Source: Roseateles sp. XES5
Lineage (GTDB): Bacteria; Pseudomonadota; Alphaproteobacteria; Rhizobiales; Rhizobiaceae
DNA length: 64,000 nucleotides
Assembly (NCBI RefSeq): GCF_020535545.1
Contig: NZ_CP084752.1
Location: 496,001-560,000, forward strand
Direction of reading: 5' to 3'
Part shown: positions 47,042 to 56,396 of the stretch, piece after piece
How the letters are laid out: each line of letters begins with the position of its first letter
Position numbering within the stretch: position 1 is the first letter of the stretch
Translations under genes and position numbers: made by a program
Notes under the pieces: model-generated
The model's input: the letters and a program-made list of their open reading frames with translations, nothing else
The model's database searches: none
Told to the model about the DNA's origin: nothing

Positions 47042-47830
47042 ATGGATCTCGGCATCACCGGCAAACGCGCGCTCGTTCTCGCCTCCTCGCGCGGCCTCGG
47101 CAAGGGCATCGCCGTCGCGCTCGCCCGCGAGGGCGCGCATGTGCTTCTGTGCGGGCGCAGCGCCGAAACGCTGGCGGCCAATTGCGCCGCCATCAATGCC
47201 GAAGGCCCCGGCCGGGCCGACTGGGTCGAGGCCGACCTCGGCGCGGACAGTTTCGTCGAGACGGTCGTCAAGGCCGTCGCGGAAAAGCTCGGCGGCATCG
47301 ACATCCTCGTCAACAATTCCGGCGGGCCGACGCCGGGCTCGACCGAAGACATGAGCGAGGAAAAGCTGACCACCTATTTCCAGTCCATGGTGCTGCGCCT
47401 CATCACCCTCACCAACCGGCTGCTGCCCGGCATGAAGGAGCAGCGCTGGGGCCGCATCCTCACCGTCGCCTCCTCCGGCGTCATCGAGCCGATCTCGGGC
47501 CTGGCGCTCTCCAACACGCTACGTCCGGCGCTCGCGGGCTGGTCGAAGACGCTCGCCACCGAGGTGGCGCAATACGGCGTCACCAGCAACATGCTGCTGC
47601 CCGGCAGCATCTTCACCGACCGGCTGAAGAGCCTCGACGCCGCCGCGGCCGAACGCAGCGGCCGGAGCGTCGAGGAGGTGAAGACCGCTTCGGAAAAGGC
47701 GATCCCCGCCCGGCGCTACGGCACCGTCGAGGAATTCGCCGCCACCGCCGCCTTCCTGTGCAGCGCGCCGGCAAGCTATGTCACCGGCAGCCTCGTGCGC
47801 TGTGACGGGGGCGCCGCACACTCTGTCTGA
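47042..47830 (+). CDS. Atypical short-chain dehydrogenase/reductase lacking the YxxxK motif
   Basis: 262 residues with a Rossmann SDR fold: ALVLASSRGLGKGIAVALA (TGxxxGxG counterpart ASSRGLG), NNSGG at 91-95, and ILTVASSGVIEPISG. At the catalytic position the usual Tyr-x-x-x-Lys is replaced by S157-NTL-R161 (SNTLR), while Ser145 remains. Such members are known among FabG-like SDRs and their chemistry is not clear. It follows the FAD oxidoreductase by 24 bp and may act on the same 2-hydroxy or keto acid route; this is inference. Confidence 0.85.
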   Translation: MDLGITGKRALVLASSRGLGKGIAVALAREGAHVLLCGRSAETLAANCAAINAEGPGRADWVEADLGADSFVETVVKAVAEKLGGIDILVNNSGGPTPGSTEDMSEEKLTTYFQSMVLRLITLTNRLLPGMKEQRWGRILTVASSGVIEPISGLALSNTLRPALAGWSKTLATEVAQYGVTSNMLLPGSIFTDRLKSLDAAAAERSGRSVEEVKTASEKAIPARRYGTVEEFAATAAFLCSAPASYVTGSLVRCDGGAAHSV

Positions 47831-48021
47831 ACGGACAATGAGCCGTCTGAACGAACCGCGGGCCGTCTGAACCACCGGCGGGGGGCAGCAAGCCCCCTTG
47901 CCATTCCCCCGCGCCTGTGCCATTTCGCGCCCTCTTCTTTCCAGAGCGCATGCGATGCGCCCTTTCGCGCGACGCTTCCAGCGGCGTTTCAACACAATTT
48001 TACGATCAAAGGGGCACGGCG

Positions 48022-49314
48022 ATGGCACGGGCACTCGGGCTCGACTTCGGCACGACGAACACGGTTCTCGCGCTTTCCACCGGCGGCGTGGACACACGCT
48101 CCATGCATTTCGAAAGCAGCGTCGGCACCACCGACACGATGCGCACGGCGCTGTCCTTCATGAAGGATCCGCTCGTCGGCGCGCAGGCGCTGAAGGTCGA
48201 GGCCGGACAGGCCGCCATCCGCCAGTTCATCGACAATCCCGGCGATTGCCGCTTCCTGCAGTCGATCAAGACCTTTGCCGCCAGCGCCCTCTTCCAGGGC
48301 ACGCTGATCTTCGCGCGCCGCCATTCCTTCGACGACCTGATGGAAATCTTCCTGCGGCGCCTGAAGGCCTATGCCGGCGCGGACTGGCCGGCGGAAGTGT
48401 CGCGCATCGTCACCGGCCGGCCGGTGCAGTTCGCCGGCGCCAGCCCCGACCCGGCGCTCGCCCTCGAACGCTACAATGCGGCGCTGACCAAGCTCGGCTT
48501 TCCGGAAATCCACTATGTCTACGAGCCCGTGGCGGCCGCCTACTACTTCGCCCAGACGCTGAAGAGCGACGCCACCGTGCTCGTCGCCGACTTCGGCGGC
48601 GGCACGACAGACTATTCGCTGATCCGCTTCGAGCGGGAGGCGGGCCGCCTGAAGGCGACGCCCATCGGCCATTCCGGCGTCGGCATCGCCGGCGACCATT
48701 TCGATTCCCGCATGATCGAGCATCTCGTCGCGCCGGAGATCGGCAAGGGCACGCATTTCAAGAGCTTCGACAAGGTGCTGGAAGTGCCCTCGGGCTACTA
48801 TGCCAACTTCGCCCGCTGGAACCAGCTGTCGATCTTCAAGACGACGCGCGAGTTCAACGACCTGAAGTCGCTGGTCCGCTCGGCGCTGGAGCCGGAAAAG
48901 CTGGAACTCTTCATCGACCTCGTCGAGCATGACGAGGGCTACCCGCTCTATCAGGCGATCTCCGCCACCAAGATGGCGCTGTCGGCCGCCGACGAGGCCG
49001 AATTCCACTTCGCGCCGCTCGGGGCCGCCGGCCACAAGGCGGTGAAGCGCGCCGATTTCGAGACCTGGATCGCCCCCGACCTCGCGCGCATCGAAGGCGC
49101 GCTCGACGAGGTGCTGGAAAAGACGAACACCGCGCCCGGCGCGGTCGACAAGGTGTTCCTCACCGGCGGCACCTCCTTCGTGCCGGCGGTGCGGCGCATC
49201 TTCACCCGCCGCTTCGACGCCGGAAAGATCGAAAGCGGCGGCGAACTGCTCTCCATCGCCCATGGTCTGGCGCTGATCGGCGAAAGCGACGACATCGCGA
49301 CATGGGCGTCGTGA
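48022..49314 (+). CDS. Hsp70-family ATPase-like protein (YegD-like)
   Basis: 430 residues comprising mainly the actin-like ATPase domain: LDFGTTNTVLAL (phosphate 1, residues 7-18), VADFGGGTTDYSLIRF (phosphate 2), FLTGGTSFVPAVRRIF (adenosine). The substrate-binding domain of DnaK is missing, as in E. coli YegD. The start at 48022 (MARALG) was chosen over an upstream ATG without homology. The role is a presumed specialised chaperone or regulator; no DnaJ partner is nearby. Confidence 0.85.
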   Translation: MARALGLDFGTTNTVLALSTGGVDTRSMHFESSVGTTDTMRTALSFMKDPLVGAQALKVEAGQAAIRQFIDNPGDCRFLQSIKTFAASALFQGTLIFARRHSFDDLMEIFLRRLKAYAGADWPAEVSRIVTGRPVQFAGASPDPALALERYNAALTKLGFPEIHYVYEPVAAAYYFAQTLKSDATVLVADFGGGTTDYSLIRFEREAGRLKATPIGHSGVGIAGDHFDSRMIEHLVAPEIGKGTHFKSFDKVLEVPSGYYANFARWNQLSIFKTTREFNDLKSLVRSALEPEKLELFIDLVEHDEGYPLYQAISATKMALSAADEAEFHFAPLGAAGHKAVKRADFETWIAPDLARIEGALDEVLEKTNTAPGAVDKVFLTGGTSFVPAVRRIFTRRFDAGKIESGGELLSIAHGLALIGESDDIATWAS

Positions 49315-49401
49315 GGCGGGCATCGCGAGGTGAGCATCGCGGGGTGGACCGAATGACTCTGGCGCTTTCCTCGCGCGGCCGGCTCCGATAGGGTGAACGC
49401 C

Positions 49402-50295
49402 ATGAACGCCGCCCGAGACCTCCACCCCGCGCAACTGCGCTCGCTCCTGCATTTCTATGCGGATGCGGGCGTGGAATGGCTGCTGGAGGAAGAGGCGGTC
49501 GACCGCTTCGCCGAGTTCGAGGCGATGCGCGCGGCGCGCGGCATGCCCGCCGAGCGGGAAGCGCCCGCACTCCAACAACAGTCTGGCCAGCAGCAGCTCA
49601 ATCCGCAGCAAGGCACCCGCCAGGCGCCCACGCGGCAGGAGCAGCCCCGCGCCGCCGCCCCTGCCCCCGCCATGCCGACCGTGGCGATCCCCGACAGCCA
49701 GGCCGTCGCCGAGGCGGAGTTCGCCGCCGGCAGCGCCCGCTCGCTGGAGGAATTGCGCACGGCGATGGAGGCCTTCAACGGCTGCAACCTGAAGACCAGC
49801 GCGCGCTGCCTCGTCTTTGCCGAGGGCAAGGCGAAACCCTCCGTCATGGTGATCGGCGCCATGCCGAACGCCGACGACGACCGCGATGGCCAGCCCTTTT
49901 CCGGCCGGCAGGGCGCGATGCTGGAGCGCATGTTCGCCGGCATCGGGCTGTCCCGCGCCGATCTCCTGCTCACCAACATCGTGCCCTGGCGTCCGCCGGG
50001 CAACCGTCCGCCCTCGCAACGCGAAGCGGATATCTGCCGGCCCTTCATCGAACGCCAGATCGCGCTCGCCGAACCGAATCACCTGCTGGTGCTCGGCAAT
50101 TTCGCGGCGCGATTCCTGTTCCGCTCGGCCGATACGATCCATCAATTGCGCGGGGAATGGCGCGAAATCGCCGTTGCCGGCCGCTCCGTCCCGGCTTTTG
50201 CCACGCTGCACCCGCAGGATCTGGTCACGGCGCCGATCAGCAAGCGGCTCGCCTGGCAGGACCTGCTTGCTTTTCGTGCAGGGCTGAACGGCTGA
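49402..50295 (+). CDS. Uracil-DNA glycosylase superfamily protein, family-4-like, with altered cluster residues
   Basis: 297 residues. The first 110 form a low-complexity Gln/Pro/Ala-rich extension. The UDG fold then starts: FNGCNLKTSARCLVFAEG, VIGAMPNADDDRDGQPFSGRQG (motif I, where GExPGxxED is usual), TNIVPWRPPGNRPPSQREADICRPF, HLLVLGNFAARFLF and TLHPQDL (motif II His270-Pro271). Family-4 enzymes bind 4Fe-4S with four cysteines. Here C128, C136 and C212 remain, but the VxxCRPPGN position is Trp196. The cluster and possibly the activity have therefore changed. It may still recognise damaged bases. The RBS is weak. Confidence 0.75.
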   Translation: MNAARDLHPAQLRSLLHFYADAGVEWLLEEEAVDRFAEFEAMRAARGMPAEREAPALQQQSGQQQLNPQQGTRQAPTRQEQPRAAAPAPAMPTVAIPDSQAVAEAEFAAGSARSLEELRTAMEAFNGCNLKTSARCLVFAEGKAKPSVMVIGAMPNADDDRDGQPFSGRQGAMLERMFAGIGLSRADLLLTNIVPWRPPGNRPPSQREADICRPFIERQIALAEPNHLLVLGNFAARFLFRSADTIHQLRGEWREIAVAGRSVPAFATLHPQDLVTAPISKRLAWQDLLAFRAGLNG

Positions 50296-50507
50296 TCCGC
50301 GAAGGCGGATTCAATATTTTCAAACACTTATCTTCTGCCACTTTTCAGGCAGTAAAATACGTGCCGCCAAATTGCCTCGAGCATGAACAAAATATTTCAT
50401 CAGCCATGCAGATTGAACATATCTGCCGGGCAGAATGTCGCATTGCAAAATCAATGCTGCGGCGCAATATAAGACCACGGGAGGGACAGAGTTTAAGGAA
50501 ACGACCC

Positions 50508-50684
50508 ATGACCGCCCGCTTTCGGCCCATCCATTCGAGCTTCGAGACGCTCCGCCATTCCGGTCTTCGCACCGGCCGCGGCTTCGGCGGCATCGCTGCC
50601 CCGGCCAACGAGCAGCTCACGGCCGCCGGCTTTGCCCGCATCAACCGCCCCGCTCAGCTCTTCTCCGACTTCATCACCCGCTGA
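50508..50684 (+). CDS. Small basic protein of unknown function
   Basis: 58 residues: MTARFRPIHSSFETLRHSG then a Gly/Arg and Ala-rich tail ending INRPAQLFSDFITR. AAGGAAA lies before the ATG. Its GC-rich codon pattern and close spacing to the next small gene (48 bp) in the same direction support it being real. The approximately 210-bp AT-rich upstream region can hold a promoter. No family was recognised. Confidence 0.5.
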   Translation: MTARFRPIHSSFETLRHSGLRTGRGFGGIAAPANEQLTAAGFARINRPAQLFSDFITR

Positions 50685-50732
50685 ACGGAACGGCGCATCC
50701 GCGCCACCCATCGAACCATCCAGGAGCACGCC

Positions 50733-50876
50733 ATGGCCCATATCCGCAAGCTGATGTCCGACATCGCCGATATTCGCGCCGCCGTGAACGCCGCCCGGGA
50801 ATATTCCGTGCTGGCGTCCCTGCCGCGCGACGCCGTCCAGCGCCGCGACCCGCTCAAGGCCTTCCTGCCCAACTGA
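50733..50876 (+). CDS. Small protein of unknown function
   Basis: 47 residues: MAHIRKLMSDIADIRAAVNA, then AREYSVLASLPRDAVQRRDPLKAFLPN. An amphipathic helix is likely at the N-terminus. CAGGAGCACG precedes the ATG. It follows the 58-residue gene and is followed by a good terminator, suggesting a two-gene small-protein operon. Function unknown. Confidence 0.5.
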   Translation: MAHIRKLMSDIADIRAAVNAAREYSVLASLPRDAVQRRDPLKAFLPN

Positions 50877-50934
50877 GGCGGCCCAACTGAGACGGGATCG
50901 GCCCTGACCCGGCCGCGACCATAATGCCCAGCGT

Positions 50935-50965
50935 GGGAAGGCAGGACGCCTTCCCTCTTCTTTTT
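50935..50965 (+). terminator. Intrinsic terminator after the small-protein pair
   Basis: GGGAAGGC and GCCTTCCC with loop AGGAC form an 8-bp stem followed by TCTTCTTTTT. This is a classic rho-independent terminator on the plus strand. Confidence 0.85.
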
Positions 50966-51183
50966 CCGCCCCTCCGGCGGAAGCGCTCCGACGCCCGGTC
51001 CCCGGTTCGTCCTGCCCGGCCCTCGCCCGGCATGCCTTCCTCGCCCCCTTCTCCTGAAATTCCTGTGGGTTCGGCCTTCCGGCGGGCTTTCTGGTTTACG
51101 CCAGCCGCTGTCGCTGTGGACAGGGCGCGGCCGTCGCAATAGAGCGACACTTCAACCGAATGCCCCTCTCCCCGGAGCCTTCC
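50966..51183. other. Intergenic region before the MFS gene
   Basis: Together with the terminator this makes a gap of about 307 bp. It holds no supported gene; it should include the promoter of the transporter that starts at 51184. Confidence 0.5.
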
Positions 51184-52464
51184 ATGCTGGCGAGCCTTGT
51201 CTCCATCCTGAGCCTGATGCTGTCCACCCTTCTGATGATGGTGGCCTTCGGCCTGCAAAGCTATGTCGTGCCCGTGCGCGCGGTCGCGGAGGGATGGTCG
51301 ACGCAGACGATCTCGATGATCGCGACGGGCTATACGATCGGCTTCACGCTGTCCTGCATCGTTACGCCCAAATTCGTGCTGCTCGTCGGCCATGTGCGGG
51401 TCTTCGTCGCGCTGATCACGCTGCTCGCCATCGCCATCCTGCTCTGCGCGCTTCTCGTCGACTGGCGGGCCTGGATGCTGTTCCGCGCCATTTCCGGCTT
51501 TGCCATTTCCGGCAGCTATCTCATCATCGAAAGCTGGCTGAACGAGCGGGTGACGAACGAGAATCGCGGCTCGGTCTTCTCGATCTATCTCATCACCACC
51601 ATGGTCGGCACGATCGGCGGGCAATATCTCGTGCCGCTCGGCGATCCCTCCAACACCACGCTCTTCATCCTGTGCGGCATCATCTTCTCCGTCGCACTGC
51701 TGCCGACGGCGCTCACCTCCTCGCCGCTGCCCGCCCCGCCGACGCAGGCCCGCTTCAACGTGCAGCGGCTCTACCGGCGCTCGCCGGTCGCCGTCGTCGG
51801 CGCCTTCCTCGCCGGCGCGCTCTCGGGGGCCTGGCTCAATCTCGGCGGCGTGTTCACCCAGCGCAGCGGCCTTTCGACGGCCGAGGGCGCGACGCTGCTC
51901 GCCTCCGTGCTGGTCGGCAGCGCCCTGTCGCAGATCCCGATCGGCCGCGCCTCCGACCGCATGGACCGCCGCCTCGTCATGGTCGCCTGCGGCATCGTCG
52001 GCACGCTCGCCTGCCTTGCCATGGCCTTCGTCGCCGGCGGACCGCCGGTGCTGCTCTATATCGTCGCCGCCTTCGTCGGCTCGGTGATCTTCCCGATCTA
52101 TGCGCTCAACGTCGCCCATGCCAACGACCGCGCCCAGCCCGACGAATATGTCGAGGTCTCCTCGGGCATGATGATCGTCTACGGCGTCGGCACGATTTCC
52201 GGCCCGCTGATGGTCGGCCCGGTCATGGACCGGTTCGGGCCGGGCTCGCTCTTCGTGGTGCTGGCGGTCTATTTCCTGCTCTACGGCGCCTATGCCGCCT
52301 GGCGCATCAGCCGGCGCGAGGCCAATGACGGTCTCGTCGCCAAGACGGACTTCCAGGCGATGACGGCCCAGCCGCTCGGCGCCGACGCGGCCGCCGCGGC
52401 CCTCCAGCCCGACAGCGTGACGGACGAGCGCATCGAGGACACGACGACGCCGGACTGGCGCTGA
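51184..52464 (+). CDS. MFS transporter (YcaD-like)
   Basis: 426 residues with about 12 membrane helices. The pattern of ESWLNERVTNENRGSVFSIYLITTMVGTIGGQYLV and IPIGRASDRMDRRLVMVACGIVG (motif A-like second-half loop) resembles YcaD-type MFS carriers. The C-terminal 55 residues are hydrophilic (AKTDFQAMTAQPLGADAAAAALQPDSVTDERIEDTTT). The ATG at 51184 has GGAG seven bases upstream; an ATG eight codons earlier lacks one. The substrate is unknown. Confidence 0.86.
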   Translation: MLASLVSILSLMLSTLLMMVAFGLQSYVVPVRAVAEGWSTQTISMIATGYTIGFTLSCIVTPKFVLLVGHVRVFVALITLLAIAILLCALLVDWRAWMLFRAISGFAISGSYLIIESWLNERVTNENRGSVFSIYLITTMVGTIGGQYLVPLGDPSNTTLFILCGIIFSVALLPTALTSSPLPAPPTQARFNVQRLYRRSPVAVVGAFLAGALSGAWLNLGGVFTQRSGLSTAEGATLLASVLVGSALSQIPIGRASDRMDRRLVMVACGIVGTLACLAMAFVAGGPPVLLYIVAAFVGSVIFPIYALNVAHANDRAQPDEYVEVSSGMMIVYGVGTISGPLMVGPVMDRFGPGSLFVVLAVYFLLYGAYAAWRISRREANDGLVAKTDFQAMTAQPLGADAAAAALQPDSVTDERIEDTTTPDWR

Positions 52465-52472
52465 GGCGCCTC

Positions 52473-53411
52473 TCAGCCCTGCGTCGTGTGGTGCCGCAGT
52501 TCGGCGCGGCGCTTCAGTTCGAGCCGGTGTTCGCGGAAGATGACGAAGATGCCGGCGCTGACGACGATGGCGGTGCCCGTCAGCATGGTGCTGGTGGGCA
52601 CGTCGTCGAACAGCACATAGCCGACGATGAGGCCGAGCACGATCGAGGTATATTCGAACGGGGCGATGGTCGAGACGTCGGCATAGCGGTAGCTCGCCGT
52701 CAGCAGCAATTGCGCGATGCCGCCGCAAAAGCCCGCGAGCGCCATCATGACGAGCCCGGTCCAGCCAAGATCGATCCAGCCGAAGGGCAGCGTGCCGAGC
52801 GAGAAGACCGAGGCGAAGAGCGAGAAATAGAGCACGATGGTGGGCGTGCGCTCGGTCTGCACCAGCTTGCGCACCAGCACCATGGCGAAGGAGCCGAGCA
52901 CGGCGAAGGCCATCATCGCCAGCGCGCCCATCGCCTCCGAGGAGCCGAAGCCGCCCTCGCGAAACAGCGTCAGGCGCGGCCAGCTGATGATGCCGACGCC
53001 CACCAGCCCGATCAGCACGGCGCACCAGCGATAGGGGCCGACCCGCTCTTTCAGGAAAAGCGCGGCGACGACGACGGTGACCAGCGGCAGAGCATAGCCG
53101 AGCGCGATGGATTCGGGCAACGGCAGGTGCACGAGGCCATAGAAGCCGCAGCCCATGGACAGGATGCCGACGAAGCCGCGCTTGAAATGGCCGAAGATGT
53201 CGTTGGTGCGGAAGGCGTCGCGCAACTGGCCCTGCACGCCGAGGAAGACGATGATCGGCACCATGGCGAAGGCGGAGCGCAGGAAGGTGATCTGCCCCGC
53301 CGGAATTTCCCTGCCGGCCGCCTTGATGAGCGTCGACATGCACAGGAAGATCACGACCGACGCGACCTTGAGGAAAATCCCTTTCATGGGATTGGGCGAT
53401 TGCATGTCCAT
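52473..53411 (-). CDS. EamA/DMT family transporter
   Basis: 312 residues with ten membrane helices; EamA repeats are around LPLPESIALGYALPLVTVVVAALFLKERVGPYRW and APFEYTSIVLGLIVGYVLFDDVPTSTMLTGTAIVVSAGIFVIFREHR. Typical drug/metabolite exporter or S-adenosylmethionine-uptake-like proteins look the same, so the substrate is unknown. The start was chosen at 53411 (MDMQSPNPMKG); a GTG further upstream is possible. It is convergent with the MFS gene, leaving only 8 bp between them. Confidence 0.88.
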   Translation of the reverse strand: MDMQSPNPMKGIFLKVASVVIFLCMSTLIKAAGREIPAGQITFLRSAFAMVPIIVFLGVQGQLRDAFRTNDIFGHFKRGFVGILSMGCGFYGLVHLPLPESIALGYALPLVTVVVAALFLKERVGPYRWCAVLIGLVGVGIISWPRLTLFREGGFGSSEAMGALAMMAFAVLGSFAMVLVRKLVQTERTPTIVLYFSLFASVFSLGTLPFGWIDLGWTGLVMMALAGFCGGIAQLLLTASYRYADVSTIAPFEYTSIVLGLIVGYVLFDDVPTSTMLTGTAIVVSAGIFVIFREHRLELKRRAELRHHTTQG

Positions 53412-53426
53412 GCGGGAACTCGGCAC

Positions 53427-53735
53427 GGCCGGCGGGCCGTGGCATTCAGGCGTTGAGAAGATCGGAGATCCGATTCAGAAGATTGCAAGTCTAGCGGGAT
53501 CGCTCGCGGGATGGGATGAATTCTGGTGATGCGTCGCGGATATTTTTGATCGGACCATCAAGACGAACGCCGTGCCGGAACGGCACAAATTTCTGTTTCC
53601 CGACCCGCCGTGGAAATGAGATGTTAAGCGAAGACGCATATCTATTCGTGGAACTTGGGGGCAGACCGTCCCGGCGATCCGCCCTATCCTGCACGGAAGA
53701 GACGGAAACCGGGCGGCAAAGAGCAGGACATTTCC
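53427..53735. other. Divergent promoter region before pepN
   Basis: About 309 bp, lower in GC than the coding DNA, between the exporter (minus) and pepN (plus). It should carry both promoters. No gene or RNA is supported. Confidence 0.5.
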
Positions 53736-56384
53736 ATGCGGACAGAGAACGGCCGGATCATCCATCTGGCAGACTATCGCCAGACTGACTTCGTTCTCGA
53801 ACGCGTCGACCTGACCTTTGAACTCGACCCCACGGAGACCAAGGTCGAGGCCCGCCTGATCTTCCACCGCCGCGAAGGCGCCGACCTTGCCGCGCCGCTG
53901 GTGCTCGACGGCGACGAACTCGTCATGACGGGCCTGCTGTTCGACCAGATGGAAATGGACGCCGCCCGCTACGACGCGACGCCCGACAGCCTGACGGTCC
54001 GCGACCTGCCGGCATCCGAGCCCTTCGAGATCACGATCACGACGCTGATCAATCCCGAAGCCAACACGCAGCTGATGGGCCTCTACCGCACCAACGGCGG
54101 CTTCTTCACGCAGTGCGAGGCCGAGGGCTTCCGCCGCATCACCTATTTCCTGGACCGCCCGGACGTGATGGCGGTCTACACCGTCACCCTGCGCGCCGAC
54201 AAGAAGAAGTACCCGGTGCTGCTGTCCAACGGCAACTTCCTCGGCGGCGCCGGCTATGGCGAAGGCAAGCATTTCGCCGCCTGGTTCGACCCGCACCCGA
54301 AACCCTCCTATCTCTTCGCGCTCGTCGCCGGCGATCTCGGCGTGGTGGAAGACACGTTCACGACCATGTCGGAGCGTGAAGTGACGCTGAAGATCTATGT
54401 CGAGCACGGCAAGGAAGCGCGCGCGGCCTATGCCATGGACGCGCTGAAGCGCTCGATGAAATGGGACGAAGAGGTCTTCGGCCGCGAATACGACCTCGAC
54501 ATCTTCATGGTAGTCGGCGTGTCCGACTTCAATATGGGCGCGATGGAGAACAAGGGCCTGAACATCTTCAACACCAGCGCCCTGCTCGCCTCGCCCGCCA
54601 CCGCCACCGATGCCGACTTCTCGCGCATCGAGTCCATCGTGGCCCACGAGTACTTCCACAACTGGACCGGCAACCGCGTCACCTGCCGCGACTGGTTCCA
54701 GCTCTCGCTGAAAGAGGGCCTGACCGTCTTCCGCGACCAGGAGTTCTCCGCCGACCAGCGCTCGCGCGCCGTCAAGCGCATCGCCGAGGTGCGCCACCTG
54801 AAGTCGGAGCAGTTCCCCGAGGATGCCGGCCCCCTCGCCCATCCCGTCCGTCCGGTCAAATACCGCGAAATCAACAACTTCTACACGACGACCGTCTACG
54901 AGAAGGGTTCCGAGGTCACGCGCATGATCGCGACCATCCTCGGCAAGGATGGCTTCAAGAAGGGCATGGACCTCTATTTCGAGCGTCATGACGGCGATGC
55001 CGCGACGATCGAGGATTTCGTCGCGTGCTTCGAGGAGGTCAGCGGCACCGATCTCGGCCAGTTCTCGCGCTGGTATCACCAGGCGGGCACGCCGCTGGTC
55101 AGCCTCTCCTCCAGCTATGACCAGGCGAAGGGCGAATTCACCCTGTCGCTGGAACAGATGATCCCGCCGACGCCCGGCCAGAGCACCAAGGAGCCGATGC
55201 ACATTCCGCTGCGCTTCGGCCTCCTGTCCGCCGACGGCACGGAGGCGACGCCCTCTGCCGTCAGCGGCGCCGAGGTGACCGGCGACGTGCTGCACCTGAA
55301 GGAGCGCCGCCAGACGGTGACCTTCTCGGGCATCGCCTCGCGCCCCGTCGTCTCGCTCAACCGCAGCTTCTCCGCGCCGATCAACCTGCATTTCGAGCAG
55401 GCGCCGGCCGACCTTGCCCATATCGCCCGGTACGACAGCGACCTCTTCGCCCGCTGGCAGGCCCTGAACGACCTTGCCCTGCCGAACCTCGTCGACGCCG
55501 CCCGGAAGGCCCGCGCGGGCGAAACGGTCGAAACGAACCCGGTCCTTGCCGACACGCTGATCGCCATTGCCGGCGACGAGACGCTGGAGCCCGCCTTCCG
55601 CGCGCAGGCGCTGGCTCTGCCGTCAGAATCCGACATCGCCCGTGAACTCGGCAGCAACAACGATCCGGACGCCATCCGCACCGGCCGCGAGGCGGTGCTC
55701 GCCTTCATCGCCAACCGCGATCCGTCCGTCTTCGCGAAGCTCTTCGACGGCCACCGCACCGAGGGCGCCTTCACGCCGGACGCGACGAGCGCCGGCCACC
55801 GCGCGCTGCGCAATGCGGCGCTCGCCTATCTCGCCGTCGCCGACGGCAATCCGGTCCGCGCGGCGGAAGCCTTCGCGGCCGCCGACAACATGACCGATCT
55901 CAGCGCGGCGCTGACCGTGCTGGCGCATCGTTTCCCCGACGCGCCGGAGACGGCGGCGGCGCTGGAAACCTTCCGCACGCGCTTTGCCGACAATGCGCTG
56001 GTGCTCGACAAGTGGTTCTCGATCCAATCGACCATTCCGGGCGACGGCGCGCTGGGGCGTGTCAAGGCGCTGATGGAAAGCGCGCATTTCAACAAGACGA
56101 ACCCCAACCGCGTGCGCGCGCTGGTGGGCACCTTCGCCTTCTCCAACCCGACCGGCTTCAACCGGGCGGACGGCGCGGGCTACCGGTTCCTGGCCGACCA
56201 GATCCTGGAGATCGATCCCAAGAACCCGCAGCTCGCGGCCCGCATCCTCACCTCCATGCGCTCCTGGCGGGCGCTGGAAGAGGTGCGCTCGGATCACGCC
56301 CGCAACGCGCTGCGCGCCATCGCTGCGGGCGAGAAGCTCTCCTCCGACGTCTCCGACATTGTGGAGCGCATGCTGAAGGGCTGA
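53736..56384 (+). CDS. pepN: Aminopeptidase N (M1 family)
   Basis: 882 residues, the usual bacterial PepN size. It removes N-terminal residues from peptides in the cytosol. The N-terminal beta domain leads to NMGAMENKGLNIFN (GAMEN at 268-272). The zinc site is HEYFHNW (His304, Glu305, His308) with the second glutamate about 22 residues later in KEGLTVF. A long C-terminal helical domain follows (about 545-882, FSNPTGFNRADGAGYRFLADQ). The start at 53736 was preferred to an upstream open stretch without homology. Oddity: codons around 54540-54850, which encode the active site, are beta/gamma-proteobacterial in flavour, more weakly than in gcdH or amn. Confidence 0.94.
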   Translation: MRTENGRIIHLADYRQTDFVLERVDLTFELDPTETKVEARLIFHRREGADLAAPLVLDGDELVMTGLLFDQMEMDAARYDATPDSLTVRDLPASEPFEITITTLINPEANTQLMGLYRTNGGFFTQCEAEGFRRITYFLDRPDVMAVYTVTLRADKKKYPVLLSNGNFLGGAGYGEGKHFAAWFDPHPKPSYLFALVAGDLGVVEDTFTTMSEREVTLKIYVEHGKEARAAYAMDALKRSMKWDEEVFGREYDLDIFMVVGVSDFNMGAMENKGLNIFNTSALLASPATATDADFSRIESIVAHEYFHNWTGNRVTCRDWFQLSLKEGLTVFRDQEFSADQRSRAVKRIAEVRHLKSEQFPEDAGPLAHPVRPVKYREINNFYTTTVYEKGSEVTRMIATILGKDGFKKGMDLYFERHDGDAATIEDFVACFEEVSGTDLGQFSRWYHQAGTPLVSLSSSYDQAKGEFTLSLEQMIPPTPGQSTKEPMHIPLRFGLLSADGTEATPSAVSGAEVTGDVLHLKERRQTVTFSGIASRPVVSLNRSFSAPINLHFEQAPADLAHIARYDSDLFARWQALNDLALPNLVDAARKARAGETVETNPVLADTLIAIAGDETLEPAFRAQALALPSESDIARELGSNNDPDAIRTGREAVLAFIANRDPSVFAKLFDGHRTEGAFTPDATSAGHRALRNAALAYLAVADGNPVRAAEAFAAADNMTDLSAALTVLAHRFPDAPETAAALETFRTRFADNALVLDKWFSIQSTIPGDGALGRVKALMESAHFNKTNPNRVRALVGTFAFSNPTGFNRADGAGYRFLADQILEIDPKNPQLAARILTSMRSWRALEEVRSDHARNALRAIAAGEKLSSDVSDIVERMLKG

Positions 56385-56396
56385 GCCCTTCCCTTC

